A stretch of 64,000 nucleotides of DNA from Mycoemilia scoparia. Its lineage: Eukaryota > Kickxellomycota > Kickxellomycetes > Kickxellales > Kickxellaceae. The DNA lies in assembly GCA_027575805.1 (NCBI GenBank), contig JANBPU010000006.1, positions 134,004 through 198,003 on the forward strand, read 5' to 3'. The translations under genes were made by a program, and so were the position numbers. The notes beneath the pieces were generated by a model. That model saw only the letters and a list, made by a program, of their open reading frames with translations, was not told where the DNA came from and searched no databases. This document shows positions 1 to 10,808 of the stretch, in pieces (the first letter of the stretch is position 1; each line of letters begins with the position of its first letter).

Positions 1-37
1 TACTTAACAAATCTACTGTTAAACTCTGCATTTTCAG

Positions 38-551
38 ATACGGTCGATAAAGGCTATACGCGAAAGAATTGTCCAGCAGCTTGGAAGTACACAGCTGTTC
101 AACGGTCACTTTGGAATATGTGCCTTTTATGTCAATAGGCACGAAAAGTATTGGGTAGAGTGGAAGGATGAAAAATGCCCTGTGAACGAGCTAGCACCAA
201 GCCCTGATAAAAGTAGCGAGATGTCTGACGCTCTCGATTGGTTTAATACACCAAAGTCACCAAATAATGTTGAAATCACACTAATGGGATCCAAGTCTCA
301 TGCAAAGCTGTGCGATACCAACTTGAAAGATCCCAGCCTTGTACAGGGCTACCATCTGGATTTGTCCTCAGCTGAAGATTACCAAAACAAGATCAATGCT
401 TCTAAAGGAAACTCTGGCACATCAGAAAAGGTATGTAATTACTCTCTTGAAATTGCTGATTCCAAATGGTCAGAATTCACAGGACTTTAGACAAAATGGG
501 TTACCAGGAATTACATATGAATTGGATCATCATTGGGCCAAAATCCAATGA
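38..551 (+). CDS. 3' end of an unrecognised gene (partial)
   Basis: The window opens in an intron whose acceptor (ttttcag) ends at 37. The exon then reads on from 38 with no stop, beginning IRSIKAIRERIVQQL and running through GHFGICAFYVNRHEKYWVEW. The frame can end at the TAG at 488-490. A better model removes a 43-nt intron (431-473, gtatgt...cag, phase 0) and continues with NSQDFRQNGLPG to the TGA at 549-551. The visible part is soluble, with a basic and aromatic start and a Ser/Asp-rich tail, and no membrane segment. I recognise no family. The exon structure and codon-like composition make it a real gene end; its function is unknown and the terminal splice is inferred. Confidence 0.55.
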
Positions 552-1107
552 GAACCCACTTCTGTCTATTTCACACTTGATGGCTAGTGAAATCTCTCCT
601 TATGGCAGTGTTTCCTCTATAAGTGTACTATAATAATCCCTCCAGTCTTAAGTGTATGGCTTATAGGCCAAATTTGCAGGAGCTATGGGGGAGGGGTACA
701 ATTTGACACACTTTTGATGGAAAACCCACCATACGCAAAACTGCAAAAACATAATGAACTTGAGCTCTTCTATAAATTGTCTAACGTTTACATTATTTGT
801 TTATGTAGCCACATAACGTAGATGAATGGAAGCTTAGTCGTGCTATCATGGCCCAAAATGTCACTATGCTTTGTACAAAGTAACAGATGCATATTTCATT
901 GCAATACATCCACATACATTGAGCATTGCGGTAACTTCAACAACCTCAACATTATTTAATACTCATTATTGTAAACATGAAATACAATCATAGTAACAAA
1001 TAAACCATCCAATGCCACACACCATTTCAAGTTAAAGTATAATTTATAAGAAAGTAAAAAACACATATCTATATGGCTAAAAATCATAAATTAATAAAAA
1101 GGTCACT
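552..1107. other. Intergenic gap with one family A repeat
   Basis: This gap lies between the 3' ends of the partial gene and the PEPCK gene, which converge here. It holds repeat copy A1 (612-735) and otherwise AT-rich sequence with no convincing ORF or RNA gene. Confidence 0.5.
612..735 (+). repeat. Dispersed repeat family A, copy A1
   Basis: A divergent copy of a repeat found six times in the window. Diagnostic blocks are TCCTCTATAAGTGTAC near the start, GTGTATGGCTTATAGGCC in the middle and TTTTGATGGAAAACC at the end. It has no ORF, and I could not define terminal repeats or a target duplication. Confidence 0.55.
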
Positions 1108-2889
1108 TTATACACATGGGCCAGCAGATAAGATTTCTGAGGTTGCTTGATCTTCAAACTTTTTGAAGTTTTCAATAAACTTCGTGCCAAGATCTTTGAG
1201 GGCTTCTTCGAAAGATTCTTGAGTGCCGATCCAGGCCTTGGCAGGATCAAGCACTTTGTTAGGTACGTTTGTGCAAGATTTTGGGACCTTGAGGTTAAAA
1301 ACTGGGCTCTGGATAGTCTCAACATCATTTAGCTCTCCAGCATGGATAGCATCAATAATTGCTCGAGTATGCTTAAGCGAAATACGCTTGCCTGTTCTAT
1401 AAGGACCACCGCTCCACCCAGTGTTAACAAGCCATACATTGGATTTGTGCTCTTGCATCTTTTCGGCCAACATCTTTGCATATTTTACTGGATGCAAGAC
1501 AAGGAAAGGCTCTCCAAAGCATGCAGAGAATGCAACCCTCGGCTCAACGACACCCATCTCAGTGCCAGGGATCTTTGCAGTGTACCCTGAGATGAAGTGG
1601 TACATAGCCTGAGCTGGCGTGAGCTTGGAGACTGGTGGAAGGACGCCAAAAGCATCGCAAGTTAGGAGGATGATGTTTTTGGGATGCCCACCGATGCATG
1701 GAATCTGAGCGTTTGGAATAAAGTCAATAGGGTATGAGGCACGTGTGTTTTCTGTGATCGAAGAACCATCGTAGTCAACAACGTGGGTTTTCTTGTTAAA
1801 GTCGACATTCTCGAGAACACTGCCGTAACGAATAGCACCAAAAATTTCTGGCTCCTTTTCAGCAGAAAGGTTGATCGCCTTTGCATAGCAACCGCCTTCG
1901 ATATTGAAAATGCCATCATCTGACCAGCAGTGCTCATCATCGCCAATCAGAGCACGGCGAGGGTCAGCAGATAAGGTAGTCTTACCGGTCCCAGATAGAC
2001 CAAAGAACAAAGATACGTCCCCATTGGGCCCGACATTGGCAGAGGAGTGAAGAGAAAGAACACCAGCCTTGGGCATGTAGTAGTGCATGACAGTAAATAC
2101 TCCCTTCTTCATTTCGCCAGCATACTCGGAGCCAAGGATAACCATCTGGCGCTTCTCGAAGCTAAGCGCGACTGAAGTCTTGCTTGTGATCCCATCGATC
2201 AGCGGGTTGGCAGGGAACTGGCCTGCGTTGATGACAGTGAAGTCGGGTTTGCCAAAGTTGTTTAGCTCTTCGCTAGACGGACGGATAAGCATGTTATACA
2301 TGAAGAGGGCGTGGTAGGGACGGGCACAGATAACACGGACCTTGAGGCGGTACTTGGGATCCCAGCCGGCATACCCGTCCACGATGTAAATATTTTTCCG
2401 AGTATTTAGAAAATCAATCGCGCTCTTGTAGTTAACTTCAAAAGACCCTTGGGATAGCTTGATGTTGACAGCCCCCCACCACACATCCCCACACGTCGAA
2501 GACTCGTCAACAATACGTTTGTCCTTGGGCGAGCGACCAGTTTTTTCACCAGAAAAGGCTATTAAAGCACCGGTCGATGATATATCTGTGCTTGGCTCAT
2601 CACGCAGAGCACAGCGATAGAGCTCTGAGACAGACAAGTTGCTGTGAACTTTGGGCACAAAACTGTCTATGCTTGGGCTAAGAGTTTGTGCACCGCTCGT
2701 TAGACTAGGTGAGGCTCTTGCCTTGCTTGAAGCTGAAGTGGACTTGAATAGGGGACTTGTGCCAGATATCACAGGATGCGGCAAAAGAGCTCTTTTTCCG
2801 GATAAATAACCTGTAAGTCTCACCAACATGCATGGTTGGGCATGGTAAAGTTGCTTTGCAGTTCTTCCATAAGCCGTGGACACAAGCAT
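1108..2889 (-). CDS. PCK1: Phosphoenolpyruvate carboxykinase (ATP), possibly mitochondrial
   Basis: This enzyme converts oxaloacetate plus ATP to PEP, CO2 and ADP, the first committed step of gluconeogenesis. The single exon encodes 593 aa from the first ATG (2887-2889); the frame stays open for 15 nt upstream but has no ATG there. Visible motifs are [13 protein letters not shown] near residue 113, the kinase-1a loop GLSGTGKTT at 297-305, the metal-binding GDDEH at 316-320, and [14 protein letters not shown] near the C-terminus. All belong to the ATP-dependent family used by fungi, not the GTP-dependent animal family. It is odd in carrying about 75 extra N-terminal residues with no acidic residue before Asp75 and eight Lys/Arg, which resembles a mitochondrial presequence, whereas yeast Pck1 is cytosolic. 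Identity is near certain; the targeting is inferred. Confidence 0.96.
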   Translation of the reverse strand: MLVSTAYGRTAKQLYHAQPCMLVRLTGYLSGKRALLPHPVISGTSPLFKSTSASSKARASPSLTSGAQTLSPSIDSFVPKVHSNLSVSELYRCALRDEPSTDISSTGALIAFSGEKTGRSPKDKRIVDESSTCGDVWWGAVNIKLSQGSFEVNYKSAIDFLNTRKNIYIVDGYAGWDPKYRLKVRVICARPYHALFMYNMLIRPSSEELNNFGKPDFTVINAGQFPANPLIDGITSKTSVALSFEKRQMVILGSEYAGEMKKGVFTVMHYYMPKAGVLSLHSSANVGPNGDVSLFFGLSGTGKTTLSADPRRALIGDDEHCWSDDGIFNIEGGCYAKAINLSAEKEPEIFGAIRYGSVLENVDFNKKTHVVDYDGSSITENTRASYPIDFIPNAQIPCIGGHPKNIILLTCDAFGVLPPVSKLTPAQAMYHFISGYTAKIPGTEMGVVEPRVAFSACFGEPFLVLHPVKYAKMLAEKMQEHKSNVWLVNTGWSGGPYRTGKRISLKHTRAIIDAIHAGELNDVETIQSPVFNLKVPKSCTNVPNKVLDPAKAWIGTQESFEEALKDLGTKFIENFKKFEDQATSEILSAGPCV

Positions 2890-3889
2890 GGCTATTCTAC
2901 ACAAGTATAAAGATATTCTATTGGAGACTATTATTAAAGAAAGATGGTCAAAAGAGTATCAATGGCTGGCAAAAGTATAAAAAACTCAAAGCAACACAAA
3001 AATGTTTCAAAGCGTCTACCATTTATAAAAATGTTTCGTCATTGCCAGGAGCCAAAAAGCCCCATGAAGAGACAGACTTGTAAACCTAAATTATGCGTTG
3101 GGTACTCAAATCGGTGCGCAGGGGCCATCTGCTGGACACTCACATGAGTTTATAGGAAGTCTGTTTACTGTGACAACATAAGCTTTCAAGTCAATGGATC
3201 AATGTCACAGAAGTGTGGCACAGTCATGAGGACCGATAGCTAATGTTTTTGATTGTCCACTTAATACTACTGCCAGCTAATAAAACCTAACAAGATAACA
3301 TCTTGTATGTTCATACATCCGCAACAAATAGAACATAGTATGCAGTGAACCAAAGCTCTGTCATGAATTCATAATTCATCTAACAAGGATCACAAATGTC
3401 ATTTTACGGATTTCATACAGTCATGGAACATACAGACACTTGTCTGCTATAAACAAAATGGGGCCATGACGCACACATTTTTAAAGTAGTTTCAATAGAA
3501 AGTTTATAGCATAATACGAAAGGTAGAGACTCCTCTAAAAGTGTACCAGAATAATTTCTTCAATATCAGTCTAAAATGTATGGCTTATGGGCCAAAATTG
3601 CAAGAATGTATGATCGTATGGGGGTTTGCTCGATTTTGATGGAGAACCTGCTGTACGTTTCATCATTATGATAAACATAGATATTAAGGTGTCTCTCAGT
3701 CCAGTTTATATGTCATTGGAAAAAGCATGCATGTTGACACATTGTTCAAAATTATTGGTCTTATTCATATTTGTCTGTGTGGATGGACAGATCATTGATA
3801 AAACGAATGTATATTCACAAAGGTGTTATTCAAAAAAGAAAAAGGGGCATTTAGGGTCGGAGGGGGACGCTCAAATATCAAAAATGGTA
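2890..3889. other. Gap between the PEPCK promoter and the HOP2 3' end
   Basis: The first several hundred bases hold the PEPCK 5' region (minus strand), with A/T-rich stretches such as TTTATAAAAATG on the plus strand near 3023. Repeat copy A2 lies at 3528-3657. Short ORFs here show no family resemblance. Confidence 0.4.
3528..3657 (+). repeat. Dispersed repeat family A, copy A2
   Basis: It shares with the other copies the start ACTCCTCTAAAAGTGTACCA, the middle AAAATGTATGGCTTATGGGC and the end TTTTGATGGAGAACCTGC. It has no coding potential. Confidence 0.6.
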
Positions 3890-5206
3890 TTAGCTGGCCT
3901 TAAACCCAAGTGCATTTATATTTAATCCAGCATCCTCATCTGTTTCAACACCAATCTCGGCCTACAATGGTTGGAAAGGAGTGTAAGAATAATGGTGATA
4001 ATCAAAAGCTGTAGCTGTTTATCCCTATTGATACATACCAGCAAATCTTTTGGCTCTCCAGGAAAGTTTTCAGAAATGGTGTCGAATGCTTCTCTAAACT
4101 ATTATTACAAGCAGTACGATCGGATCATTATATGTTGATATAACTAAACAAAGTACTAAAGAAGTAAAAGCAACATACCATTCTTTTCCTTTGTTTCCAA
4201 AGTTTAACAGCTTCTTCATACGCCTTTTCAATTTTCTTCTTTTCGTCTACTGAAACAACATCTCCTGAGCGCAATTCATCTAGGCGACTTGAGTTTTCGG
4301 AATTCTTGGAAAAAGTAACATGTATATACTTTAGAAATAGAACACAAGTTCAGTGCATTCTGAATAGCTCTTTGAATAATTACCAGCTTCTTTAGTTCTT
4401 CTATTCTCTCGATAATTTGTTCATCAGTCAGCGAGTTATTTAAGCTATTGATTTCTATTACACACACACACATGTACATAAATATAACATTATTGTGTAT
4501 ATATATATATATATATATATATTTACAGTACTTTCAATTAGAGCGTGATCATACAAGTATTTTCAAACACGAAAATAAACTTACTTGATTGTAAAGCCGA
4601 GTTGTTGGCCTTTACTGATGTAACTTCCTGGGATAGCTCCTTTATCCTTTCATCTATTTCCTCGGCCTCTTCAACAGAAGGAACTTCAATCTCGTCCTAC
4701 CAAGATCCAATTAAACATTGTCAATTTACTCGATGAGAGCGCATAAGTAATATAGATATCTAAAGAGTATGAGCAACAACATACCTGATTGGTACAGAAT
4801 ACCCATTGCTTTCCGTATTGTTTTCCACGGATTCTGTTTTCCTCAGTAAGCGATATAAGGATTTTTTGAGCATTGGCTTTAGTCACCTGGTTATGTAAAT
4901 TCGACGATATATCGGCTGTTTGGTGTACATTTTGTAGTGATAAATAATGTGCAAGTAAACTATAAAATTGTCATATTTTCATAGAGGTAGTGTATAAAAG
5001 CTTACAAGCACTATATGGTCTATTGACCTTTTTCAGATAATCGAGAATAAGCTCTTCGGCTATATGGAATTGGCAAGGATGTATACGCATTTTAGTAACT
5101 AGTATAACATTCAACAGCGATAGATCACATCTCATATTTATCTAAATCGGCGCTCACCCTCGTCGCCCTTTGTTGCGCTAGAACTCTTCTTTGCTTTAGG
5201 TGGCAT
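3890..5206 (-). CDS. HOP2: Homologous-pairing protein 2 (HOP2/PSMC3IP-like)
   Basis: HOP2 partners Mnd1 and stimulates Dmc1/Rad51 strand exchange between homologues in meiosis. I assemble eight exons: 5158-5206, 5006-5059, 4785-4915, 4585-4696, 4384-4454, 4179-4304, 4039-4098 and 3890-3961. All junctions are GT-AG and keep frame, giving 224 aa, close to human PSMC3IP (217). The N-terminus (EAEELILDYLKKVNRPYSA...GKQYGKQWVFC) is the winged-helix DNA-binding domain. The middle is a coiled coil (EEAEEIDERIKELSQEV, then EQIIERIEELKKL). The C-terminus (KKKIEKAYEEAVKLWKQRKR...DLLAEIGVETDEDAG) is the conserved TBPIP tail. Intron 4 contains a TA microsatellite. It is divergent from the Sec61-gamma gene. 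Confidence 0.9.
4499..4522. repeat. TA dinucleotide microsatellite in a HOP2 intron
   Basis: About 12 TA units lie inside the fourth HOP2 intron, next to an AC/GT-rich stretch near 4460-4475. Confidence 0.85.
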
Positions 5207-5867
5207 ACTTTGACTATACCAATATATATGTATATAAAACAGAAACCTTTCAAATTCGGACCGCAGCAATACATCTGTCACAGTTTAAAGAATTTATAAC
5301 CTTTGTTTTGACCAAATGCTCTTTATGGGATTGATAGAACGACTTTGAGACTATTTCATATTTGGTGTCAATTTAGTGTATGTGGCATACAGCTACCTCC
5401 ATAGGAGTAATAAAATGCTTAATCATTATTTCATATTTGGTATGATCTAAAATAGCATAAAAGTCTATAATCCTAGCATAGCATACAGCCAGAATAGTAG
5501 ACATAATTATGACAAACTACATTATACAAGAAACTACTGATCTTGATGTCCTTCAAGATGATAACAGCTGGCAAGAGTTGATCAGCATACTTACGATTTC
5601 AAAGAAGCCTGCTTGGATTGATGGCTCTGTAGATGCAGTAGGCCAAAATGATGCGTGCAAAATTGTCATTGGCTGATCACAGCAATCTAGTAATCCTTAT
5701 GGTTTGTGTCCCTAACATTCAAACTCATGTTTACTAGCATTCAGCACACAGCACTCAAAGTTTCTGGCAGGTTCCTTGTAACAAGCACTAGCTAATCTAC
5801 TTTACTTCCCTTGGCCTCTGACATTATAAATATCCATCCTCATTTGTATACATACATCTACTTATAA
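5207..5867. other. Divergent promoter region, HOP2 / Sec61-gamma
   Basis: Both genes start outward from this 660-bp gap. It carries repeat D1 with its flanking 15-bp direct repeats (5352-5441). The rest holds no ORF. Confidence 0.5.
5352..5441 (+). mobile_element. Repeat family D, copy D1: short retro-insertion with 15-bp direct repeats
   Basis: The sequence TATTTCATATTTGGT occurs at 5352-5366 and again at 5427-5441. Between them lie 60 nt, of which 5384-5426 (43 nt) is identical, in reverse complement, to 43883-43925. The insert contains AATAAA close to its right end. Different direct repeats flank the two copies, as expected of target duplications made by target-primed reverse transcription. 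No coding sequence is present. Confidence 0.6.
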
Positions 5868-6388
5868 ATGGCCAACCCAGCAAACGATTTCGTCGGTGTG
5901 CTCCAGCAATTCCAGAAGGATGCGGTGCATCTCATCAAGCGCTGCAAAAAGCCAGACCAGAACGGTTAGTATTGACTCTAAGTCTTCAATGAGAGACACA
6001 AAGACACGCATTGTGTATGCCCATCTGCATGGAACATAAAGCTAATAAGTCTTCATATTTTTATGTCTACTTTTACCAAAAGAATATTTCAAGATTGCCC
6101 AGGCAGTATTAATGGGTTTTCTCGTGATGGGCTTCATTGGCTACTTTGTTAAGGTATTTGTTATACAATTTCCGACACTTTATTAACATTGAATATCATA
6201 GAATTATGCTAAATGATATATATATTAACGTATTTGTACTTTGTAGCTTATTCATATCCCAATTAACAACATTATTGTGTAAGTATTCCATGTAATCGTA
6301 TCATATTGTATACCTGTCATTGAACTATCAAGATCATTGATGACTCTAACCTCATTAAATTTATTTAACATTTAGTGGTGGTGCCTAA
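5868..6388 (+). CDS. SSS1: Sec61 gamma subunit of the ER translocon
   Basis: A 70-aa tail-anchored protein that clamps the Sec61 channel in the ER membrane. Four exons: 5868-5964, 6083-6153, 6247-6278 and 6376-6388, all GT-AG. Splicing joins NDFVGVLQQFQKDAVHLIKR...KPDQNEYFKIAQAV to the membrane segment MGFLVMGFIGYFVKLIHIPI and the tail NNIIVGGA. The cytosolic amphipathic helix, the KP-D-EY-KIA block and the single C-terminal transmembrane helix are the SecE/Sec61-gamma signature, and the length matches human SEC61G (68 aa). The last exon is only 13 nt, so automated prediction could miss it. Confidence 0.95.
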
Positions 6389-7414
6389 AACTTCGATAAC
6401 AAGATGTATTCATTTACTAATACGCGCCCACAAACACACATACATTTATATATTATATAAACATTCTCTATAGTTTGATTACATTTTTAAATATACTTTA
6501 TACCCCTAGCAAGATATAAACTTTGGGTTAAAAGCAGCACCAACAGAAGTATGGCCATGATTTATATATAACCTTAGTTTTGCGAAAAATGCATGTATGA
6601 CTCTGCCACTACATCCCTGCCCACGAACTTTAGGTCTGTGGCTCTACATCTGCTAGCAATCACATTTCTGGGCCTGAATATGAGTGGAACCAGGCCACAG
6701 TGTGCGGCCAAGCAGGGTGAGAGCAAAGGACGCCCTGAAGAGTCTCGCTTTGATCCAATGCTAAAAGGTTATACATTCTTCTACAAAATTAATCATAGCA
6801 GAGGTGAGAACACAGAAAGCATCAGCACAATCAAAGCGAGTGAATTAATCTAGGCACTTGCAAAATGTAGAAATATGAACATTGGGAACCTGAATAACAA
6901 TCGGTTATATCCCAGCTCACCTTTCCACATAATGACAAAGACGCATGTGTATGAAAGGCATTTTAATATTCTCAAAAGAATGGCCAATAAACAATAGCGT
7001 ACAAATGTGCCAAAATAAATTATTAAAGCATTTGTCTACTAAATTCGCACCCAAATAAGCTCAAATTATAAAATATGGTTGTTGGTGATTATGGTGCAAA
7101 AGTACAATATTGTTTGATAAAATTCAAAGTGTTCTGACACACAAACACAAAATACATAAGCACCAAGTACAATAGAAGCATACCTGGCAATGGAAATTAG
7201 TAATGTCATCTAAAAAATCAACGGTGGGTCGGAATAATTCGACTAAAATAATATACTTGGCAGCACTCTAGACTTTGCCAAGACATGGAGCAAGGAGTCC
7301 ACAAAAGAAATTCTCAGGGATTGAATTGAATGGCTGTAGGACATAAATACAATAGAAAGCCAAGATCAGTATAAACGATTCAATAAAAGTACTACATCAG
7401 CATACTAATAGAGA
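6389..7414. other. 1-kb gap between Sec61-gamma and verprolin 3' ends
   Basis: The two genes converge here. An 86-codon ORF at 6593-6853 has no family resemblance and no gene context. I see no repeat-family copy, tRNA or other feature. Confidence 0.4.
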
Positions 7415-8842
7415 TCAAACGAATGAATACTCACATGATCCGGTACTATTTCCACTTGGATACCTGATTTCTTTTGGTAAAAGCTGTGTTCGAAGAGGTG
7501 GTTTGGGAAATTCATCGGGGTTATGGAATGTCCACTTACCCTCAGTTAAACTAGGGACACTTAAACTATTAGTACGGTTCTTTGGTGGGTTTGGTGGAAG
7601 TGAAGGAGGAGGAGGCGGAGGAGGCGGTGGTGCCTGATTTCTTTGGGTCCGATTACCATTGGTTGGGTGGAGAGATGGTGACGAAAAGTTGGAAATGGGC
7701 GGTTTTGGTGCTGGTTTTTTGTTTAGTGTGACTGATCCAAACTTTCCTACTAGCGCAGACACTCCAGCGCTACGCTCTGTTATAACACCTTCAGATACAT
7801 CTATTGCTGCTCCATTGCTACCACCGTTTTCAATTTGTGATAAATGTTGCTCAGAAGCTGAACGACGCTCCCCAATCTTTGGGCCAAGTCCGGTTGGTTT
7901 TGGTGTTGGTTTGGGCCTTATAGTCGGTTTAGTGCGTGCTGATGGTGGGGATGGAGGTGGTGGCTTGTTTAAGGTTCGTATATGACTCTGTTGGGGAAGC
8001 GCTGGCTTTACTGGTGATTGTGGTCTGTTGTTAGCATTTGATGTGGGCAAAGTGCGTGGGGGTGGAGGAGGAGGTGGTGGAACATTTCTCCGAGGAGGCG
8101 GTGGAGGTGGTGGATTCCTACGAGGTGGGGGAGGTGGTGGGGGAGGTGGCGGATGATGGCGTGCTGAATTGGCGCTTTGAGCTTGTTCGGTAGGTCCAGA
8201 ATGACTTTGACTTCTGCTATGACCAGACTTTTTGAATGGAAGCCGGAATAGTGACGATGACTTTGGTGCTGAAGGTTGTGCATTCGTAGCAGGCGGTGCT
8301 GGTGGAGGCGGTGGATGTGATGGAGGGACTGGCTTACTGCCAGAAGGTTCGTCTTGAGATGCTATAAAAACAAATGATATATAATCACATTGAGCTTCTT
8401 GAAGTTACCCCCATGAAAACATGTAGAAATTCAATGTAATATGCTTACCTCTACCAGTATCTATACCTTTACCGCTCCGTAATTTGGGCATTCCATTTGC
8501 AAATAACGAGCCAAGCCCTGGAGGTCCACTAATTCCCACAGGCACTGGTGCAGCAGGTGCGGCTGCTTGCGCTGAATTAGTACTTTTTGTGCCAACGCGA
8601 TTTGGAATAGGAGGTTGAGGATATCCTAAATTGCTACCTCCGCTTGGTTTAGAGTTATTGCCTATACAGCATTAATGATAGCCTCAAAAATGTAAGCATT
8701 TGAACAAGCTTTAGGAAATATAGATAGTTTAACAATATCATAAGTAATTACCTATGACAGGTGAAGAGCGATCATTTGTCTGGACTTTTTTAAGGCCCTT
8801 TCCTTTCTGAATTTCTTTCAAAAGAGCATTTCTTCCAGACAT
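7415..8842 (-). CDS. VRP1: Verprolin / WASP-interacting protein (WIP) homologue
   Basis: Verprolins bind actin through WH2 motifs and hold WASP at sites of endocytic actin assembly. Three exons: 8752-8842, 8449-8661 and 7415-8361 (416 aa). The N-terminus SGRNALLKEIQKGKGLKKV is a textbook WH2 motif. The middle is Pro-rich, with runs such as PPPPPPPPP and PPRRNPPPPPPPRRNVPPPPP that would bind profilin and SH3 domains. The C-terminus has KWTFHNPDEFPKPP, the WASP EVH1-binding core seen in WIP. The last codons may instead use a donor near 7436 (gtgagt) with an acceptor near 7333, changing the tail to SIQFNP. The Bzz1-like F-BAR protein at 36-39 kb is a plausible partner. Confidence 0.88.
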
Positions 8843-9305
8843 TTTGTCAATTATGCCCTGACTTCGTATTTAATTGTTCGAGATGGTGTGCCTTGCAAAT
8901 GTTAAAATGTATGTGCTGGTTATATAATATCTATACAAGGTTCGTTATAGAACTTAGGTGGGTAACAAGGCCAAGCCTTTATGGAGAGGCTAAAAAAATC
9001 TAATTATTGACTAGGAATTGCAGAAATATTGCTTTGGAAAAGAAGAGAGAAACTGGGGCAATTTCGCTATTAGCTATAGCATAAGATTTTAAATCGGCTA
9101 CGCAACCCAGTGATGAATCCTGTTGAATGGAGAAAACCAGGTATCATATGGGTGATTAAATTTTGGGACATGTGCCTTCTTTTGATTTATTGGCTAGATG
9201 ACCTCACACCTTTACAATTGCATTCCTTTTCAGAACTTTTCCACTTTTAATAATAACTAAGACGAAATCTAATATGTCAACTCTGTGAGTCTACCAAAGC
9301 TAAGT
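8843..9305. other. Divergent promoter region, verprolin / unknown gene
   Basis: A 460-bp gap between two outward-facing starts. A four-codon ATG...TGA upstream ORF begins at 9274, just before the downstream start at 9306. Nothing else was recognised. Confidence 0.4.
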
Positions 9306-9999
9306 ATGGATACTTCCGCCATTAATTATGACAAAGAAGCCCATAAAGCTGGACACCTTGATCGCTATTCTACAGGATTACCCCATAGCCTTGCTACACC
9401 TTATACTTCGCCAACTTCTTTGACAAGAAAGCGACGACACGTTTTGGATGAAGATGGTGAAGTTCATGGCAAAAGACTTTGCGTCTCAAGTCTTCAGAAA
9501 TGGATAGGAAACCTCTGCCTTGATCAGACAAACCACATAGCTCATGATGCAACACCGCTAAACCCGCCTCCGCTAGAGTCGACACCCAGCGTTAGTAACG
9601 ACTTTTCAAAACCTGGGAGCAACGAAGACAAAATGCTTCGATTGTTCTTGGCATCTCAAGAACCGGATAAAATGGACGAAGAAGATACCAGAATATTCGA
9701 GAATAGTAAAATAGTCTGTCACTACCCACTTGGACCAATGACTCAATTCCAACCAAAGCTACCAAAAGAGTATGTTTTCCAAATTAATAAACATTGCTGT
9801 GCATGTTGTGACTATTTTACAAAATATACCAAATATATATTTATATTTTTTTAAAAAAAGTTTTAGACCGGAAAACGAAATGGCACTAGTTTTGTATAAA
9901 CAGCCAATTTTATCGACTCCTAAGGATGAAGATGAATTTCCCGAAAATACTAAAATCCCAAACAGTGACGACAACGATCAAAGTATGGACATCGATTGA
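9306..9999 (+). CDS. Uncharacterised acidic protein, probably nuclear
   Basis: Two exons, 9306-9769 and 9861-9999 (200 aa). The donor is gtatgt; two acceptors six bases apart (exon start 9861 or 9867) both keep frame. The first ATG of the open frame is 9306. A basic cluster LTRKRRHVLDEDGEVHGKRL (about residues 39-58) reads like a bipartite nuclear signal and is followed by a hydrophobic patch, LQKWIGNLCL. The C-terminal third is acidic and Pro-rich and ends DDNDQSMDID. There is no enzyme motif or membrane segment. I do not recognise the family. Its codon-like composition, splice signals and divergent promoter with verprolin support a real gene. Confidence 0.6.
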
Positions 10000-10016
10000 T
10001 TCCTCATCACCAACTT

Positions 10017-10129
10017 GGGCAATAATTTTTGAAGGGTGAAAGTTCACTAGTAAAACTGGACACCCATTTGGCTGCGATTACGCCTATAATCACTGGGTAC
10101 CAAAATTTACCCTTCAAAGATTATTACCC
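10017..10129 (+). mobile_element. MITE group C, copy C1
   Basis: A 113-bp element bounded by the exact 4-bp duplication ACTT (10013-10016 and 10130-10133). Its inverted ends are GGGCAATAATTTTTGAAGGG and the reverse of GGGTAATAATCTTTGAAGGG. An internal ACTAGTAAAACT block lies near the left end, as in the other copies. It has no ORF. Confidence 0.85.
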
Positions 10130-10459
10130 ACTTAGACAAAATTGTTCCTCGAAAATTGTATAGTGGATCACACTTGTTTAGCCTATTTATGAGAAAGAAT
10201 GGTATACCACCACTTTTCCATTGGTCACTAGGGATTAATTATGATATACAAATTCAACTTACAATATGAAATGAAATTGACTTTAATCTGTCACACTACA
10301 ATAAAATGTTTATACTGTCAATCTTTGTCAAACATAAAGTAAAATCCTCAACACATGATAGGAAAGAACTACTCAACTAGAAAATCTCAATCAAGGTAAA
10401 TGAGTCAGATTTCTCAAAGAAATTGTGATAGTTAACACATTAAAAGTCATTTGAAAGGG

Positions 10460-10610
10460 TCTCCTCTAGAAGGCTACTGGGATACTCCTTCGGTGCTTGC
10501 CAATCATCACTGAGACTCCAGCCAAAATGTATGAGTTGTGGGCTGGCTTTGCAGGGTGTGTAAAAGGGTATCTTATCTGCCTGTTCCCTTTTGGTGGAGA
10601 ACTAGCCATT
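10460..10610 (+). repeat. Dispersed repeat family A, copy A3
   Basis: Contains CACTGAGACTCCAGCC, AAAATGTATGAGTTGTGGGC and CTTTTGGTGGAGAAC, and is closest to the inverted copy A5 near 29.1 kb. Confidence 0.65.
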
Positions 10611-10808
10611 TTTTGAGTAAAGAAACTTTCACAGCTACAAAAGACACACTCGTACACACGAAATTTATATCTCAAAGTGACCAGTGGGCATCTAGCCTAT
10701 ATATTTAGTTGATAGCTATATAATATATATTTATTACTGTAATAATAAAGTGAAAAATGCACAAGATAATAGAATAATCTGTCAACTAGATAAGGCTAGA
10801 TGAAATGT

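Larger units (their letters stand above)
10000..10808. other. Gap with one MITE and one family A repeat
   Basis: The unknown gene and OTC converge here. It contains MITE C1 (10017-10129), starting only 17 bp after the upstream stop codon, and repeat A3 (10460-10610). A TGAGTCA heptamer at 10401-10407 lies downstream of both genes and so is not obviously regulatory. Confidence 0.5.

Noticed and set aside
6593..6853. 86-codon ORF in the Sec61-gamma/verprolin gap
   Set aside because: No recognisable domain, splice context or supporting neighbours; such lengths are expected by chance.
7659..7985. 108-codon plus-strand ORF opposite verprolin
   Set aside because: It is the antisense shadow of the Pro-rich verprolin exon (Gly/Val-rich translation).
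10401..10407. TGAGTCA heptamer
   Set aside because: A perfect Gcn4 core, but it lies between two converging 3' ends, so it is unlikely to drive either gene.
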